Assembly (NCBI GenBank): GCA_014381165.1
Contig: JACMIM010000833.1
Location: forward strand, 1-8,974
Origin: Roseiflexaceae bacterium
GTDB taxonomy: Bacteria; Chloroflexota; Chloroflexia; Chloroflexales; Roseiflexaceae
Direction: 5' to 3'
Length of the DNA: 8,974 bases
Numbering within the stretch: position 1 is the first letter of the stretch; the number at the start of each line of letters is the position of its first letter. The notes below the pieces were generated by a model. That model made no database searches. It saw nothing but the letters and a program-made list of their open reading frames with translations, and was not told where the DNA came from. The translations under genes and the position numbers were made by a program. This document shows, piece after piece, positions 6,868-8,974 of this stretch.

Positions 6868-6911
6868 GGGGGTTTGGGGGCGCAGCCCCCAAGAAAACCC
6901 CCTTCTTATTT
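6868..6911 (+). terminator. Two-level GC-rich hairpin terminator
   Basis: Inner stem GGGGGC/GCCCCC (6876-6881 with 6885-6890, loop GCA). Outer stem GGGGGTTT (6868-6875) with AAACCCCC (6895-6902), bulge AAGA. It is followed by the T-rich TTCTTATTT. It lies 26 nt after the regulator's stop codon and is a likely first terminator. Confidence 0.6.
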
Positions 6912-6957
6912 CACAAATCCGCTAGGATTGCTCTATCAGCAGGCTTCTAGCCCGCGC

Positions 6958-7000
6958 ACACAGTGGCGACGCACGATCATGCGTCGCCACTGTGTTTTTT
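6958..7000 (+). terminator. Strong rho-independent terminator
   Basis: A perfect 16-bp stem, 6958-6973 paired with 6980-6995, with loop CGATCA, is followed directly by a run of six T ending at 7000. It lies about 115 nt after the regulator's stop and would insulate the small gene downstream. Confidence 0.85.
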
Positions 7001-7051
7001 GTCCCAGTCTTCTGATCTTAACCACTTCTTTTCCTCGAGCTATTCCCCATG

Positions 7052-7081
7052 TTGACATTTTGTATACATGCGACCTTTATT
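7052..7081 (+). promoter_or_regulatory. Possible promoter for the small downstream gene
   Basis: A perfect TTGACA at 7052-7057 in an AT-richer stretch is followed after 18 nt by TTTATT (7076-7081), only 4 of 6 to TATAAT. The -35 box is good, the -10 weak. Position between a terminator and a gene supports it. Confidence 0.35.
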
Positions 7082-7154
7082 GTAGCCCTATCGCTGCTGC
7101 CGCTGCGGCGCTGGCCGCGAGTCGTACAGGCCAATGTCTGGCGCGGGAGGGGCT

Positions 7155-7319
7155 ATGCAGCCTGATGGCTACATGTCGTTTGTGGTGAGGATGTGGCGCG
7201 ATCAGCCGGGTGGCGTGTGGCACGGCGAGGTCGAGCAGATTCAGACGGGTGAACGCTGGAGCTTCGCCGTGCTCGCCCATTTGCTCGATTTTCTACGGCT
7301 GATCAATACGCCCGCGTGA
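7155..7319 (+). CDS. Small conserved-looking protein of 54 residues
   Basis: The ATG at 7155 is preceded by GGGAGGGG (7145-7152) at close spacing, which favours it over the in-frame ATG at 7134 (61 residues). The product has the pattern FVVRMWRDQPGGVWHGEVEQ, then TGERWSFAVLAHLLDFLR. The alternating W/V/E beta-like stretch followed by an amphipathic LxxLLxFLR helix looks like a small folded domain, and I recall similar short proteins from Chloroflexota, though I cannot verify that here. No signal peptide or membrane segment is visible. It lies after a strong terminator and directly before a foldback insertion element. Function is unknown. Confidence 0.6.
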   Translation: MQPDGYMSFVVRMWRDQPGGVWHGEVEQIQTGERWSFAVLAHLLDFLRLINTPA

Positions 7320-7343
7320 GCAGTGCCGCCCGACGGCGACAGT

Positions 7344-7507
7344 GTTAGGACTTACGCGGTTGGCGGTTCCTGCCTGCGGCAGCCTGGAAGCTCTATCTTT
7401 TTTGTTTCGGTTTTTGGCTTTGCGCCAAAAACCGAAACAATCATGAGGTATTTCCACCCCCGCCGCAGGCGAAATGAACGATATTGGGCAACTGCGTACA
7501 TCCTAAC
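7344..7507. mobile_element. MITE-like foldback element
   Basis: A 164-bp nested palindrome with no coding capacity. The terminal inverted repeats of 21 bp (7344-7364 and 7487-7507) begin GTTAGGA and match at 17 of 21 positions. Inside them, the blocks around GCCTGCGGC on the left and GCCGCAGGC on the right are also inverted copies. At the centre is a perfect 17-bp hairpin (7402-7418 with 7424-7440, loop TTTGC). The outer and inner dyads share nearly the same centre. Ends of the GTTAGGACTTACGC type look like transposon termini, so a non-autonomous element moved by a transposase in trans is the likely explanation. I see no certain target-site duplication. Confidence 0.65.
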
Positions 7508-7539
7508 TGTAGTGGGCCTATCGCAGTGTGATGTTTTAC

Positions 7540-7564
7540 GCGTGGATAGTTTCCATATCTACGC
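7540..7564. promoter_or_regulatory. Inverted repeat upstream of the glycosyltransferase
   Basis: GCGTGGATA (7540-7548) and TATCTACGC (7556-7564) are inverted copies with one mismatch, separated by 7 nt. The dyad sits 4 nt upstream of the AAGGAGA ribosome binding site and overlaps the only promoter-like bases in the gap. It may be an operator or a leader hairpin. Confidence 0.35.
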
Positions 7565-7581
7565 TATCAAGGAGACCTTTG

Positions 7582-8916
7582 ATGTCACGATTTCTAATTG
7601 CTACCGTGCCTGTTCCTGGGCACGTCAACCCTGGCCTGCCGATCGCCCACGCGCTGGTGCAGCGTGGCCACGAGGTACGCTGGTACGCCGGCCGAGCCTT
7701 TCAAAGCAGGATCGCGGCGACTGGGGCGCGCTTTCTGCCAATGCACGAAACGCTCGACGACAATGGCCAAGATCTCGACACCCGCTACCCCGGACGCAAA
7801 GGGCTGACCGGCCTGGCTGGCATGAAGTGGGATATCAAGCATGTGTTTCTCGACGCCATGCCCACGCAGGTGGCCGAACTGCGCAAGATCGTGCGGGATT
7901 TCCCCACCGACGTCATCCTGGCCGACCCTGGTTTCATGGGCGTTGGCGCGCTGCGCCCCGGCGTCGACCCGGTCTACGCCCATTATGGCATTTCCGCGCT
8001 AACCGTGAAAAGCCGTGACACGGCCCCATTCGGCCTGGCGCTGCCGCCCGATAGTTCACCATTCGGCCGAGTGCGCAACCAAGTCCTGCACACGGCCTTC
8101 CAGCAGCTGCTGTTCCGCGATGTGAATGCTCATGCCAATGGCTTACGCGCACAGCTTGGCGCGCCGCCCCTGCGCGGCGGCGCACTCGATGCGTTTTCGC
8201 CGTTTCTGTATCTTCAGGCCAGCACACCGTCGTTCGAGTACCCGCGTAGCGATCTGCCCGAGCAGGTGCATTTCATCGGCCCGCTGCTGCCCGAAACGCC
8301 GCCCGACTTCGCGCCGCCGGCCTGGTGGGGTGATCTGGATGCAGGCAAGCCGGTGGTGCTTGTCAACCAGGGCACGATCGCAACCGAGCTGAACGACCTG
8401 ATCGTGCCGACGCTTCAGGCCCTGGCTGGCATGGACGTGCTGGTGATCGCCACGACTGGCGGCGCGCCCGCCGAAAGCCTGGGCGTCGAGGTTCCGGCTA
8501 ACGCCCGCGTGGTGCCGTTTGTGCCGTTTGCCGCTCTGCTGCCGCGTGTGGATGTGATGCTGACCAATGGCGGCTATGGCGGCGTGCAGTTCGCGCTGGC
8601 CCATGGTGTCCCGCTGATCGTGGCGGGCACCACCGAGGAGAAGCCCGAGATCGCCGCGCGAGTAGCCTGGAGCGGCGCGGGTATCAACCTGAAAACCAAA
8701 GCGCCAACGCCCGAGCAGATACGCAACGCCGTGCGCGACGCGCTCGACAGCCCGCACTACCGTTACAACGCCCGGCGCATCCAGGCCGATTACGCCCAGC
8801 ATAATGCGCCGCAGGGTGCGGCGGCGCTGCTGGAACAGCTGGCGGCCACCAAGCAGCCCGTGCTGCGCCAGGCGGCAGTGGCCGAGCGTACACGGCAGGC
8901 GGCAGCATCAATCTAA
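7582..8916 (+). CDS. MGT-family glycosyltransferase (GT1, GT-B fold)
   Basis: A 444-residue nucleotide-sugar-dependent glycosyltransferase of the macrolide-glycosyltransferase/UGT type. The start at 7582 is fixed by AAGGAGA (7569-7575) with good spacing and by the family-typical N-terminus MSRFLIATVPVPGHVNPGLPIA; the frame stays open upstream, but that part reads into non-coding sequence. His14 in PGHVNP corresponds to the catalytic base of GT1 enzymes. The C-terminal nucleotide-sugar domain shows VLVNQGTIA, NARVVPFVPFAALLPRVDVMLTNGGYGG, HGVPLIVAGTTEEKPEIAARV and GAGINL. The usual HGGxGT motif reads NGGYGG (Asn329 for His), a variant that I believe occurs in a bacterial subgroup. The protein is cytosolic, with no signal peptide. 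The acceptor (natural product, lipid or xenobiotic) cannot be told. A damaged paralogue begins right after the stop codon. Confidence 0.92.
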   Translation: MSRFLIATVPVPGHVNPGLPIAHALVQRGHEVRWYAGRAFQSRIAATGARFLPMHETLDDNGQDLDTRYPGRKGLTGLAGMKWDIKHVFLDAMPTQVAELRKIVRDFPTDVILADPGFMGVGALRPGVDPVYAHYGISALTVKSRDTAPFGLALPPDSSPFGRVRNQVLHTAFQQLLFRDVNAHANGLRAQLGAPPLRGGALDAFSPFLYLQASTPSFEYPRSDLPEQVHFIGPLLPETPPDFAPPAWWGDLDAGKPVVLVNQGTIATELNDLIVPTLQALAGMDVLVIATTGGAPAESLGVEVPANARVVPFVPFAALLPRVDVMLTNGGYGGVQFALAHGVPLIVAGTTEEKPEIAARVAWSGAGINLKTKAPTPEQIRNAVRDALDSPHYRYNARRIQADYAQHNAPQGAAALLEQLAATKQPVLRQAAVAERTRQAAASI

Positions 8917-8920
8917 TACT

Positions 8921-8974
8921 AGGCATGTCAATCCTGAACTGCCGATTGCCCGCGCGCTTGTCGGCTGCGGCCAC
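8921..8974 (+). pseudogene. 5'-truncated second glycosyltransferase copy, runs off the window
   Basis: Codons from 8921 read RHVNPELPIARALVGCGH, matching residues 13-30 of the preceding glycosyltransferase (GHVNPGLPIAHALVQRGH) at 13 of 18 positions; the DNA agrees with 7618-7671 at 40 of 54 bases. The copy begins only 4 bp after the stop codon of the first gene and is in a different frame. The first 12-13 codons, a start codon and a ribosome binding site are all absent. Several differences are at third codon positions, so the copy diverged as a coding sequence before being truncated. Without the rest of the gene, a functional gene with a changed start further downstream cannot be excluded. 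Confidence 0.7.

Larger units (their letters stand above)
6843..7154. other. Intergenic region with tandem terminators and a promoter
   Basis: About 312 bp after the regulator gene. It holds two terminator-like hairpins (6868-6911 and 6958-7000), a TTGACA box at 7052, and the ribosome binding site of the following small gene. No additional gene is credible. Confidence 0.7.

Noticed and set aside
6947..6956. CTAGCCCGCG shared with the foldback element near 3584
   Set aside because: Only 10 GC-rich bases match and the surrounding arms are absent; chance similarity or a minor remnant.
7402..7440. Perfect 17-bp hairpin as a rho-independent terminator
   Set aside because: The T-run lies before the hairpin on the plus strand, and on the minus strand the hairpin is followed by A residues; it is better explained as the core of the foldback element.
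7323..8018. Plus-strand open frame of 231 codons overlapping the glycosyltransferase
   Set aside because: It begins next to the foldback element, runs through its palindromes, and continues out of frame over the conserved glycosyltransferase N-terminus; its ribosome binding site and composition are poor.

Overview
The window is GC-rich and codes densely on both strands. A very large SARP/BTAD-type STAND regulator, an MGT-type glycosyltransferase, a MOSC-less molybdenum-cofactor-sulfurase-like aminotransferase and intergenic foldback repeats together suggest a filamentous Chloroflexota genome (Roseiflexus/Kouleothrix/Herpetosiphon-like). This assignment is an inference from gene types and repeat style; there is no rRNA or other phylogenetic marker here.

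Layout. (1) 24-1433 (+): PLP-dependent class V aminotransferase/cysteine-desulfurase-fold protein, with its upstream region cut by the window edge. (2) 1467-3395 (-), convergent with it: an unusual 642-residue fusion. Its N-terminal half is a class-2 dihydroorotate-dehydrogenase-like barrel that has lost the recognisable catalytic and orotate-binding motifs but keeps the FMN-phosphate loops. Its C-terminal half is a polytopic membrane domain made of two tandem homologous repeats. Its upstream region has a plausible promoter and a perfect TGTGA-N6-TCACA (CRP/FNR-family-like) palindrome. (3) 3396-3791: divergent intergenic region with an approximately 120-bp foldback (REP/BIME-like) element, a CACGAATTCGTG palindrome, and an extended -10 promoter with a leader hairpin for the next gene. 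(4) 3792-6842 (+): 1016-residue regulator with winged helix, BTAD, NTPase and TPR regions. (5) 6843-7154: two consecutive terminator-like hairpins, the second a textbook 16-bp stem plus U-tract, then a possible promoter. (6) 7155-7319 (+): small 54-residue protein. (7) 7344-7507: a 164-bp MITE-like foldback element. (8) 7582-8916 (+): MGT-family glycosyltransferase with a palindrome just upstream of its ribosome binding site. (9) 8921-8974: the start of a second, diverged glycosyltransferase copy that lacks a start codon and the first 13 codons, running off the window.

No single operon links these genes. The regulator is a stand-alone unit bounded by its own promoter and strong terminators. 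The glycosyltransferase is probably a separate unit, within what looks like a tandem family of glycosyltransferase genes, one of them damaged. The most novel item is the DHODH-like/duplicated-membrane-domain fusion: its soluble domain looks like a flavin-binding pseudoenzyme or an enzyme with changed chemistry attached to the membrane, possibly under control of a CRP-family protein.
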